Source: a bacterium (GTDB lineage Bacteria; Planctomycetota; J058; JAJDCP01). From it: a stretch of DNA of 33,448 nucleotides. Of this stretch, positions 17,720-26,286 are shown one piece after another (position 1 is the stretch's first letter; the number at the start of each line of letters is the position of its first letter). A program made the translations under genes and the position numbers. The DNA is taken from contig JAUIEM010000051.1 of the NCBI GenBank assembly GCA_030428695.1, forward strand, positions 1 to 33,448, written 5' to 3'. The notes beneath the pieces are model-generated. The model was not told the origin of the DNA and ran no database searches. It saw only the letters and a program-made list of their open reading frames with translations.

Positions 17720-20083
17720 ATGCGAAAAGGGACAGTCTGGATCATGTGGGTCGCGGCTCTGGCGGGCTGCTCGGGATCGGGCGGAAGTAGCGGAGGCGCC
17801 GGATCGGTCGGCCCGGAGGGCGGAACCCTGGTGTACGAGGATGTCGAGATCGACGTCGAGCCGGGCGCGATCGACACGCCCACCGGTTTCACCGTTACGC
17901 GCGACTCGACGGCCGTGCCCCTACCGACCGGGATCCAGGAGGTCGGCCTCGGCTTCACGATCAGCCCGACCGGAGATCCCGACTTCGAGATGCCGATCGA
18001 GGTGACCCTGTGCTACGACGAGGCGCTGGCCGGGAACGAGGACTTCCTGACCGTGTTGCACCTCGATGCGGCGCAGCAGGAATGGGAGCCGACGCACGTC
18101 ATCGAGCTCGACACTTCTGCGAACAAGATCTCCTTCCTCAGCCGTGACTTCTCGCTCTTCTACGTGACGAACATGGAGAACGTGCAGCTTCCGCAGATGG
18201 TCTCGCTGCAGAACTCCGCCGGCGACCACTTCAACTTCGACAACATGTGGGTTCCGCCGATCCGTAGCCGCAGCGCGGAATACCTGACCCCCGGTGGTAC
18301 CTGCCTCGGCCTTGCCTCGTACTGCGCCTGGTTCTTCCGCCATCGTCCGACCGAGAAGCTGAAGATCAAGTACCCCCCTGACGAAGCCGACAAGCTCGCG
18401 CGGCGGGCTCATGTCGCCCAGAGCAACGACTGGCTCGAGATCCTGTACACCGACTGGGATGGGTGGGAAGATGCACAGGTGATTCACCACATCAAGTGCA
18501 TCCTCGCGGTCCTCGATTGGCCGGTCATCGTGCTGCTCGGCGAGTCGGGCAACCCCTTCGCGCGTCCCTTCCAACACGCCGGTGTGATCTACGGGTACGT
18601 CGAGACCAACCCGGCGACGAACTCCGGAGAGTTCCTCCTCTACGAGGTCGGCCGCGAGGCCAACGCGGTGCCGAGCAAGATCGAGTACGTCAACGGGGAG
18701 TTCCTCGACTATACGCCGTGGTCCGGGTTCACCGTCGACAACGTCTACTACACGACCCTCCCTGCCCTCGGCCAGAAGGACGAGTTCCAGAGTCTGTACG
18801 ACGCGGCCGCGTCCGACTACCGCGGCGGAAACGCGCTCGCCCTGCAATCGGTCAGCGAGCATACCCTCGACAGCGGAAGCGAACCGAACGAGTTCGCCAT
18901 CGTGGTCTCGATCGATGACCTCGAGACCACTCGCCATCCCGTGCACGACGGCATCGTCGTCGATCTCGCGTACGAGATTCTCGAGCCGCTCGCAAAGCAA
19001 GGTCTGCTCTACGTCAACGGCCAGATCCCCCACTTCTACGGCGAGCGCAGCCGACTGCCCCACGCCGAGGCGATAGGCAACACCATGACCTTCCAAGACA
19101 TCTTCCTGCGCGAAGGCTCGAACGAGGTCATTCTTCTCGCGGGGGAGGAGCGGCGAAACAGCTTCGCAGACTCCTGGTGTCTGAACGTCGGCATCGAGGT
19201 CGTGGTGGCGTTCGATCCCCCGGAGAATCTCGACGTGCAGGTCGACACCGACGGGCTCGCCAGCCTGACCTGGACCGACCCGTCCACGGACGAGGAGTCC
19301 TATGAGGTGTCGCGGAAGCTGGCGAGCGAAAGCAGCTTCCTGATCATCGGCAGCTCGCTCGCCGTCGACACCGAGAGCTTCGACGACCCCGACCCGCTGC
19401 CGCCGGGTACCACGGTCAGCTACAGGGTGCGCTATCACACCCCGGCCGGCCCGTCCGACTATGCCGAAGCCACGGTCCAGGTCCCCGACTACCTGCTCGC
19501 GCCCGACAATCTGTACGCGTCGAACCCCGGCGGGCATGTGCTCGCGGTCGAGCTGACCTGGGCGGACCATGCGACGAACGAGACGGGCTTCGAGATCGAG
19601 CGCAGAGAACCCGGCGGGATCTTCCAGCCAGTCGGCACGGCGCCCGCCGCCGCCCAGACCAGCCAGGACACGGGCATGCAGGTGCAGTACCTCGACACCC
19701 ACGATCTGCAAGGGTCGACCGACTACGTCTACCGTGTGCGGGCGGTCAATGCGAGCGAGCAATCGGCGTACTCGATGGAGTTCACGGTCCACACGATCCC
19801 AGAGGCCCCGTCCAACCTGCAGGTCAGCGCTGTGCCGAACGGGCAGGCGGCGATGGTGACCTTGACCTGGATGGACAACTCCGACGACGAGAGCAACTTC
19901 GACATCGAACGGAGGGTGGGCAGTGGATCCTGGATGAGCATCCAGACGCCGCCCGCCGACGCGCAGAGCGCGTCGTTCAGCGAGCCCTCGGGGCTGCAGA
20001 TCAGCTATCGCATCTACGCGCAGAACAACATGGGGATTCTGGTCTCGGAGTATTCGAACACCGTCACGATCACCACACCTTGA
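17720..20083 (+). CDS. Lipoprotein with ZU5-like, papain-like and three FN3 domains
   Basis: The protein has 787 residues. The lipobox ALAGC gives C17 as the lipidated cysteine, so it is exported and membrane-attached. Residues 30-100 resemble a ZU5/autoproteolysis-type domain (GPEGGTLVYEDVEIDVEPGA). Residues 165-350 look like a cysteine-peptidase fold: C195 in GGTCLGLASYCAWFF, H286 in QHAGVIYGY, with possible third residues beyond it; catalysis is inferred. Residues 500-787 hold three fibronectin type III domains, each with a conserved LTW and NExxFEIER-type strand. ATG at 17720 follows GGAGG by five bases; the frame is open back to 17645, but a lipoprotein signal fits only this start. Codon use and GC are slightly lower than in the preceding operon. 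Confidence 0.9.
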   Translation: MRKGTVWIMWVAALAGCSGSGGSSGGAGSVGPEGGTLVYEDVEIDVEPGAIDTPTGFTVTRDSTAVPLPTGIQEVGLGFTISPTGDPDFEMPIEVTLCYDEALAGNEDFLTVLHLDAAQQEWEPTHVIELDTSANKISFLSRDFSLFYVTNMENVQLPQMVSLQNSAGDHFNFDNMWVPPIRSRSAEYLTPGGTCLGLASYCAWFFRHRPTEKLKIKYPPDEADKLARRAHVAQSNDWLEILYTDWDGWEDAQVIHHIKCILAVLDWPVIVLLGESGNPFARPFQHAGVIYGYVETNPATNSGEFLLYEVGREANAVPSKIEYVNGEFLDYTPWSGFTVDNVYYTTLPALGQKDEFQSLYDAAASDYRGGNALALQSVSEHTLDSGSEPNEFAIVVSIDDLETTRHPVHDGIVVDLAYEILEPLAKQGLLYVNGQIPHFYGERSRLPHAEAIGNTMTFQDIFLREGSNEVILLAGEERRNSFADSWCLNVGIEVVVAFDPPENLDVQVDTDGLASLTWTDPSTDEESYEVSRKLASESSFLIIGSSLAVDTESFDDPDPLPPGTTVSYRVRYHTPAGPSDYAEATVQVPDYLLAPDNLYASNPGGHVLAVELTWADHATNETGFEIERREPGGIFQPVGTAPAAAQTSQDTGMQVQYLDTHDLQGSTDYVYRVRAVNASEQSAYSMEFTVHTIPEAPSNLQVSAVPNGQAAMVTLTWMDNSDDESNFDIERRVGSGSWMSIQTPPADAQSASFSEPSGLQISYRIYAQNNMGILVSEYSNTVTITTP

Positions 20084-20209
20084 CGGGAGCTCGCCACAGG
20101 AACGCCAGCAGGGCTTCCGACCGGTCTGCACGCCTTCGACCGCGGATCGACGGGCCGCGGAGCAGCGGAGGAGGAAGCCGCGAGGATGTCCTCTCCCATG
20201 CTTCCCCGC

Positions 20210-20215
20210 TATACT
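20210..20215 (+). promoter_or_regulatory. Possible -10 box of the DUF1579 gene
   Basis: TATACT lies 29 bp before the ATG at 20245 in an otherwise GC-rich leader. No good -35 hexamer is present at 16-18 bp. Confidence 0.3.
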
Positions 20216-20244
20216 CCACCGATCGCAACCGTAAGGAGATCGAC

Positions 20245-20823
20245 ATGACCAAGCGTTGCCCGTGGCTCTTGTGTGTGCTGCTCGGCGCCGGCCTGGCGCT
20301 GGCCCAGGAAGGCGACCCGGAGATGGAAGCCTGGATGAAGCTCAACCAGCCCGGCGAGATGCACGCCGTGCTCGAGGCCTTCGTCGGCAGCTTCGACGCC
20401 GTCTCCGAGACGCCGGCGACGGCCGCGGGTCCGGGCCAGTCGTCGGAGGGCACCTGTGTCAACAGCTGGCAGCTCGGCGGGCGCTTCGTCGAGAGCCGCT
20501 ACAGCGTCGACTTCATGGGCATGCCCTTCGACGGCATCGGCTTCATGGGCTTCGACAACCTCAACGGGAAGTTCACCCATCTGTGGCTCGACAACATGAG
20601 CACCCACATGTTGACCAGCGAAGGCACGATCAGCGAGGACAAGAAGACCATCACCTTCGTCGGGGAGATGGGCGCCGGCGGCGAGACCCAGACCTTCAAG
20701 TTCGTCTTCGAGATCGAGAGCAACGACAAGCACATTTTCAAGATGTACAACGAGATCGGCGGCCGCGACATGCTCGCGATGACCGTCACCTACACCCGCC
20801 AGGGCAGCGCGACCGAGCGCTGA
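20245..20823 (+). CDS. Secreted DUF1579-like protein
   Basis: The protein has 192 residues. A signal peptide (residues 1-20, cleavage after ALA) leads to an exported domain resembling DUF1579. The matching parts are PGEMHAVLEAFVGSFDAVSE, a Gly/Met-rich strand (GMPFDGIGFMGFDN), a KFTHLWLDNMST strand and a SEDKKTITFVGEM strand. The fold is expected to be a lipocalin-like barrel; the function of the family is unknown. ATG at 20245 has AAGGAG six bases upstream. The end converges on the second kinase gene with one base between the stop codons. Confidence 0.85.
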   Translation: MTKRCPWLLCVLLGAGLALAQEGDPEMEAWMKLNQPGEMHAVLEAFVGSFDAVSETPATAAGPGQSSEGTCVNSWQLGGRFVESRYSVDFMGMPFDGIGFMGFDNLNGKFTHLWLDNMSTHMLTSEGTISEDKKTITFVGEMGAGGETQTFKFVFEIESNDKHIFKMYNEIGGRDMLAMTVTYTRQGSATER

Positions 20824-20824
20824 T

Positions 20825-22171
<1,347 letters not shown>

Positions 22172-22238
22172 CGCAAGGGATCCTCCTCGTCCCCGTATTG
22201 GGAAGCGGAGGAGCGCGATTTCAGTGCAGGGACTGCGC

Positions 22239-22848
22239 TCAGCGGTGGTCGAGGATGAAGTCGCACTCCGGGCAGCTGCCCTCTTCGTCCGGCACGACGT
22301 GCGCGTCGCACCAGGTGCAGACCACCTGCCCGGGGAGGAGCTGCGCGGGCTCTGCCGAAGCTTCGGAGGAGCTGGCTCCGTGGGTCTCCGCGTAGGGGGC
22401 GAGCATGCGGGGGTGCCGAGGGTTCTGGGCGCGCATGAAGGCGCGCAGCGACGTGGAGAAGAGGAGCAGCCCACAGGTGGTCAGATACAGGACGCCGTAG
22501 ATGCCGACCAGGGCGAGGAAGAAGACGCTCGGGAGGGGCTTCTTCCGTCAGACCCGTGCCCAGGACGAGACCGGCCGTGCCGAGCACTCCGACCGCTCCG
22601 AGCAGCAGGTACAGCACGCGCGCCCAGTCCCGGCCGCGGTAGAGCTGGATCGCGATGAAGAGCGGGAAGAGCAGGCGGCCGATCCGCTCCGGGGCGACCG
22701 GCATCCCGAGCGCGGTCATCAGGCAGAAGTGGGCGGTCGGGACGCCGACGATCAGCGCGCAGACCAGCATCGCGATCCGCCGGCCGCGGGCGACCTCGTC
22801 GGGAGGGGGAGGGGTGAAAGGCATCGGGCTCGCCGTCAGGGGTCTCAT
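22239..22848 (-). pseudogene. Frameshifted membrane protein with C-terminal zinc ribbon
   Basis: Two frames join to give one sensible protein of about 200 residues. From ATG 22848 (or 22824) the first frame encodes a Pro-rich start and three hydrophobic segments ending in GLVLGTGLTEE. It then becomes a low-complexity mirror sequence. The other frame, open only after a stop at 22548-22550, continues with KKPLPSVFFLALVGIYGVLYL, another hydrophobic stretch, and ends with a zinc ribbon (CTWC and CPEC) at 22239. A +1 shift between about 22536 and 22548 restores the protein. It may be a sequencing error, a recent mutation or true recoding. A 65-residue piece starting at 22436 is the most that could be translated alone. 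Confidence 0.75.
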
Positions 22849-23037
22849 CTTCCTTGTACCGGCCTGGCCGCAAAGGTGGAAGCGCCACTGCAAACGGGGG
22901 GCGTGCGAAGTCCGGGGGTGGAGGTTCCTCCGGTGCCTCCCGACTGCTGCGCTGACAGCGGACGTGTGCAGGGAGCCGTGCGCGGACGAGGTGCCGTTCC
23001 CGTATCCTCATCGAAAGACCTGTCCGGGAGGAACGCG

Positions 23038-23418
23038 ATGCATCGCTCGACGCGCCGCGGGCTCGCCATCGGCTTCGTGCTGGTCGCAGGGCTGTGGCTC
23101 AGCCAGTGGGAGAGCACCCCGGATGCAGCGACCCCGCCACCGCGCGTCCCCGAAGCCGTGCCCGGGCCGACGCCGGTGGTCGTCCCTGTCCCGGCGCCCG
23201 CCCCGTCGTCCGTGCCTGTCGCGGCATCGCCCCCCGAGACACCCGAGGCAGAGACCGCGTCGCTCGCCCGCGCCCCCGAGCTGTCCGTCGAAGAGCGCAT
23301 CGAACAGCTGCGAGAGAGACAGATGCAACAGCAGCGGGAAGCGCGCGAGGCGGCAGCGGCCCGCCAGGACGCCGACACTGCGGACAGAGGAGGCCGCCAT
23401 GCCCCGCAACAACCGTGA
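23038..23418 (+). CDS. Small membrane-anchored or secreted Pro-rich protein
   Basis: The protein has 126 residues. The N-terminal hydrophobic segment (about 8-22, LAIGFVLVAGLWLSQW) is an anchor or signal. Residues 30-75 are rich in Pro, Val and Ala, and residues 84-115 are Glu/Gln/Arg-rich with coiled-coil character (VEERIEQLRERQMQQQ). ATG at 23038 has GGGAGG six bases upstream. It overlaps the next gene by 20 bp, so the two are cotranscribed. I do not recognise a family. Confidence 0.75.
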   Translation: MHRSTRRGLAIGFVLVAGLWLSQWESTPDAATPPPRVPEAVPGPTPVVVPVPAPAPSSVPVAASPPETPEAETASLARAPELSVEERIEQLRERQMQQQREAREAAAARQDADTADRGGRHAPQQP

Positions 23419-24055
23419 ATTCCCCGCCTGGATGCGCCGGCGGAAGCGGCCGAGCGCGCTGTCCGTCGGGATCGCCGGGCTCGACAACCTGATCCTGCTG
23501 CTCGGCGTCGCCCTCGGCGGGATGACGGTCTGGCGGGCGGCGGTGTTCTTCTGGCTCGAGACCCTGCTGATCTGGGGCCTCGCCTGGTTCAAATACCACC
23601 GCTCGAGCGCCCCGGAGGACGACTGGGCCCGGCAGCACGCCGCGCGCTGGGGCCTGCTGCACGCGCTGTTCGTGCTCTTCATGGTCGTCCACCTGACCAT
23701 CGCCTGGGGCTTCCTCGGCCCGCGCGGGGAGAGTTTCGGCCTCGGGGCCGTGTTCCCCGACCAGGAGTCGGTGATCGCGCTGCTCGGCATGGTCGGGGTG
23801 CACGTCTTCTTCCTCTACTGGCGCTTCATCCGGCCAGGCCTGGGGCCGAAGGTCGTGCCCTCGCGCACGGTCACGGTCGCCTTCCTGCGCATCATCCCGA
23901 TGCACCTGTTCCTGATCGGTGCGGCCTGGGCGATGTTCCTCGGGGAGGTCGTGCGGGTCGTGCTCCTGATCATCGCCAAGGTCGCGTACGACATGCTGGT
24001 CTTCGATCACGAGTACCTGTGGATCGTGCGCGAGGAAGAGGACGCGCAGGGCTGA
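23399..24055 (+). CDS. DUF6498-like polytopic membrane protein
   Basis: The protein has 218 residues. After a basic start, membrane segments lie at about 25-55, 77-105, 123-145 and 160-195. The stretch LDNLILLLGVALGGMTVWRAAVFFWLE resembles the opening of DUF6498 proteins, including the aromatic-Trp-Leu-Glu end of the second helix. Function is unknown. ATG at 23399 has GAGGAGG six bases upstream and lies inside the preceding gene. The stop codon is three bases from the convergent beta-helix gene. Confidence 0.78.
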   Translation: MPRNNREFPAWMRRRKRPSALSVGIAGLDNLILLLGVALGGMTVWRAAVFFWLETLLIWGLAWFKYHRSSAPEDDWARQHAARWGLLHALFVLFMVVHLTIAWGFLGPRGESFGLGAVFPDQESVIALLGMVGVHVFFLYWRFIRPGLGPKVVPSRTVTVAFLRIIPMHLFLIGAAWAMFLGEVVRVVLLIIAKVAYDMLVFDHEYLWIVREEEDAQG

Positions 24056-24058
24056 GGT

Positions 24059-25579
24059 TCAGCGCTCGAAGGCGCCGCGGTCCAGGGCCGCCCCGGCGGG
24101 CCGCGCCACCCCGTAGAGGTCCGCGCCCACCCCGCTCGCCATGCCGTCGTCCCGCCCGGCCGAGCCCGCGCTGAGCCCGTAGTCGCCGCCGGCGGTGTCC
24201 GCGAAGACGGGCAGGGCGTGGCTGGAGCTGGCCGCGCCGCCGGTCGTCGTGCGCCAGGCGCCCAGGTCGTAGCTGACGCCGGCGGTCTCGTCGGTGGCCA
24301 GCGGCCAGCCGTCGAGGCTGTAGAGCACGTTGTAGTCCGGGCTGAAGCCGGACAGGCTGTCGGTCGTGATCTCGTAGACGCCGCGGCCGCCGCCGATGAA
24401 GATGTTGTTGCGGATCGTGTTGCCGGTGCTGCCGTTGCGCATCACGACGCAGTGGCGGCCCTCGCCGCTCTGGAAGACGACGGTGTTGTGCTCGACGAGG
24501 TTGTCCTGGCAGCCGAAGCTCGGCGAGAAGCCGTCATCCCACATCGCGATGCCCGAGGCGAGGTTGTCGATCAGCAGGTTGTTGCGCACGACGCTGCTGC
24601 GCACCGAGGCGAGGTTGATCCCGGCCGCGCCGCCCGCGCCGTTGCGGGCGCAGATGTTGCCCTCGATCACCGCGTCGGAGGTGATGCCGTCGCCGGGCAG
24701 GGCGGGGTCGGCGTTGATCTGGATGCCGCTCGCGTTGTTGTCGTGGCAGTAGTTGCCGCGGATCACGACCCGGTCGCCGGAGTTCGAGAAGTAGATGCCG
24801 TGCTCGTCGGCCGAGCCGAAGCACTCGTTGCCGAGCAGCGTCAGGTCGTCGCAGTAGTCGGTGAAGATGCCCCACTTGCCGTTCGGCCCGCTGATGCAGG
24901 CCTGCACGGTGCAGTCGTCCGACAGGGAGACGCGGATCCCCGAGCGCGGCGCGTTCTGCAGGGTCAGCCCGTGCAGCGTGACGAACGCGGCGCTGTCGAA
25001 CAGGATGATGTCCCGCGAGCTCGCGCCGCCCGCCATGCCGCTGCCGTCGACCACGGCGGTGCCGCTCGCCCGCAGCACGATCGGGGCGGCGGCGGTGCCG
25101 ACCGCGGTGATGACCACCGAGCTCGTCACGTTCCAGGTGCCGTCCATGATCTCGAGGATGTCGCCCGGCAAGAGCTGGTCGACGGCGAACTGCAGGCTGC
25201 CGTACGGCAGGGCCTGGGTGCCCGGGTTCGAGTCGCTGCCGAGGGGCGGCGGCGCGACGTAGTGGGTCGCCGTCCCCGTCGGCGCCGCGACGAGCAGGGG
25301 GACGCCGCCGCCGATGACGCCGGGGCTGGTGTTGCCCGTGTTGCCCGTGTTGCCCGCGTTCCCGGAGTTGCCCGTGTTCCCGGCGTTCCCCGCGTTCCCG
25401 GAGTTGCCCGTGTTGCCCGCGTTGCCCGCGTTGCCCGCGTTGCCCGCGTTGCCCGCGTTCCCCGTGTTGCCCCCGGGGCTGATCGAGCCTCCGCCGCCGG
25501 AGGACGAGCCGCCGGAACCGGACGAGCAGCCGCTCAGGGCCAGGGCGATGCAAAGGACGGTGACGACGAGCCAGCGCAT
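24059..25579 (-). CDS. Lipoprotein with Gly-Asn-X linker and parallel beta-helix
   Basis: The protein has 506 residues. The lipobox LSGC gives lipid-modified C18. Residues 19-36 are Gly/Ser-rich, 37-84 are sixteen uninterrupted GNA/GNT/GNS triplets, and about 105-490 form a right-handed parallel beta-helix. Its recurring rungs (VIRGNYCHDNNASGIQI, VVRNNLLIDNLASGIAM, TIRNNIFIGGGRGVYEI) are typical of NosD/pectate-lyase-like surface proteins. The C-terminal ALDRGAFE ending is common in secreted beta-helix proteins of this kind. Polysaccharide binding or cleavage is possible, but no catalytic residues can be named. ATG at 25579 has GGAG eight bases upstream. Confidence 0.9.
   Translation of the reverse strand: MRWLVVTVLCIALALSGCSSGSGGSSSGGGGSISPGGNTGNAGNAGNAGNAGNAGNTGNSGNAGNAGNTGNSGNAGNTGNTGNTSPGVIGGGVPLLVAAPTGTATHYVAPPPLGSDSNPGTQALPYGSLQFAVDQLLPGDILEIMDGTWNVTSSVVITAVGTAAAPIVLRASGTAVVDGSGMAGGASSRDIILFDSAAFVTLHGLTLQNAPRSGIRVSLSDDCTVQACISGPNGKWGIFTDYCDDLTLLGNECFGSADEHGIYFSNSGDRVVIRGNYCHDNNASGIQINADPALPGDGITSDAVIEGNICARNGAGGAAGINLASVRSSVVRNNLLIDNLASGIAMWDDGFSPSFGCQDNLVEHNTVVFQSGEGRHCVVMRNGSTGNTIRNNIFIGGGRGVYEITTDSLSGFSPDYNVLYSLDGWPLATDETAGVSYDLGAWRTTTGGAASSSHALPVFADTAGGDYGLSAGSAGRDDGMASGVGADLYGVARPAGAALDRGAFER
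25328..25471 (-). repeat. 9-bp minisatellite encoding 16 Gly-Asn-X triplets
   Basis: Sixteen 9-bp units encode GN followed by A, T or S. Units are nearly identical at the DNA level, so length change by slippage is likely. It forms a spacer between the lipid anchor and the beta-helix. Confidence 0.9.
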
Positions 25580-25628
25580 GGGTGTTCTCCTGTGGTTCCC
25601 TCCGCCGCCCGAGTGCCCGGTCGCGATG

Positions 25629-25676
25629 CGATCTGACAGATTTTTTTGGAAAGGAGAACGTATACTCGTCAGATCG
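25629..25676. promoter_or_regulatory. 9-bp inverted repeat around a promoter-like AT-rich core
   Basis: The arms cgatctgac (25629-25637) and gtcagatcg (25668-25676) are perfect inverted repeats 30 bp apart. Between them lie seven T, GGAAA (25648-25652), and TATACT (25661-25666) directly before the right arm. It sits between the divergent beta-helix lipoprotein and ECF sigma genes. It could be an operator or an autoregulated ECF promoter, with GGAA and CGTC elements (25667-25670). The 14-bp spacing between those two elements is shorter than usual, so the promoter reading is tentative. Confidence 0.45.
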
Positions 25677-25716
25677 TGCCGCAGCCGCGCACTCCTACAG
25701 GAGAACGACGATCGCG

Positions 25717-26286
25717 ATGGACGCCCCCCTGGATGCCGCCGCGCTCGTCACCCGCTTCCAGAAGGAGATCTGGTGCTATCTGCGCGTGCTCGGCTGCGAG
25801 CCGGCCCAGGCCGACGACCTGACCCAGGAGACCTTCCTGGCGGTGCTGCGCAAGCCCTTCGAGCAGTACAACGAGAAGGCGACGGCGGCGTACCTGCGCA
25901 CGGTCGCGCGGAACCTCTTCCTGATGGCCGTGCGCAAGAAGAAGGCCCGGCCCGCCTTCGTCGACATCGACGCGGTCGAGCCGGGCTGGATCGCGCTGAC
26001 CCGCGACCGGGGCGGGGCCTGGACCGACGCCCTGGAGCTGTGTCTGCAGCGGCTGCCCGAGCGCACGCGCGCCATGCTGCGGCTGCGCTTCCACGACCGC
26101 ATGGCGAGCAAGGAGATCGGCGCCGAGCTCGGGCTGAAGCCGCCCCACGTCGACACGGTGATCCACCGCGCGAAAGGAGTCCTCAAGCAGTGCATAGGCG
26201 AGAGGCTGGAAGAAGATGAACGACGAGCTCGAGGAGCGCATGCTCGAGGCCTCGCTCGAGGTCACCCTCGGCGGCGAGGCCGGTGA
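25717..26286 (+). CDS. ECF RNA polymerase sigma factor
   Basis: The protein has 189 residues, the usual ECF length. Region 2 (about 8-78) contains EPAQADDLTQETFLAVLRK and YLRTVARNLFLMAVRKKK. Region 4 (about 105-160) contains LPERTRAMLRLRFHDRMASKEIGAEL, then the HTH recognition helix around PPHVDTVIHRAKGVLKQ. ATG at 25717 follows GGAGA by a rather long spacing (about 14 bases); the frame is open further upstream, but the protein family starts here. The last 71 bases overlap the FecR-like gene, its likely partner and regulator. It probably transcribes envelope or surface genes and may control its own promoter. Confidence 0.92.
   Translation: MDAPLDAAALVTRFQKEIWCYLRVLGCEPAQADDLTQETFLAVLRKPFEQYNEKATAAYLRTVARNLFLMAVRKKKARPAFVDIDAVEPGWIALTRDRGGAWTDALELCLQRLPERTRAMLRLRFHDRMASKEIGAELGLKPPHVDTVIHRAKGVLKQCIGERLEEDERRARGAHARGLARGHPRRRGR

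Noticed and set aside
22239..22436. Independent 65-residue zinc-ribbon gene
   Set aside because: The same frame continues upstream with hydrophobic sequence that completes the membrane gene, so it is better read as the end of a frameshifted gene.
24218..25636. Plus-strand open frame with Arg-Val-rich repeats
   Set aside because: It is the antisense of the Gly-Asn-X lipoprotein gene and has no start signal.
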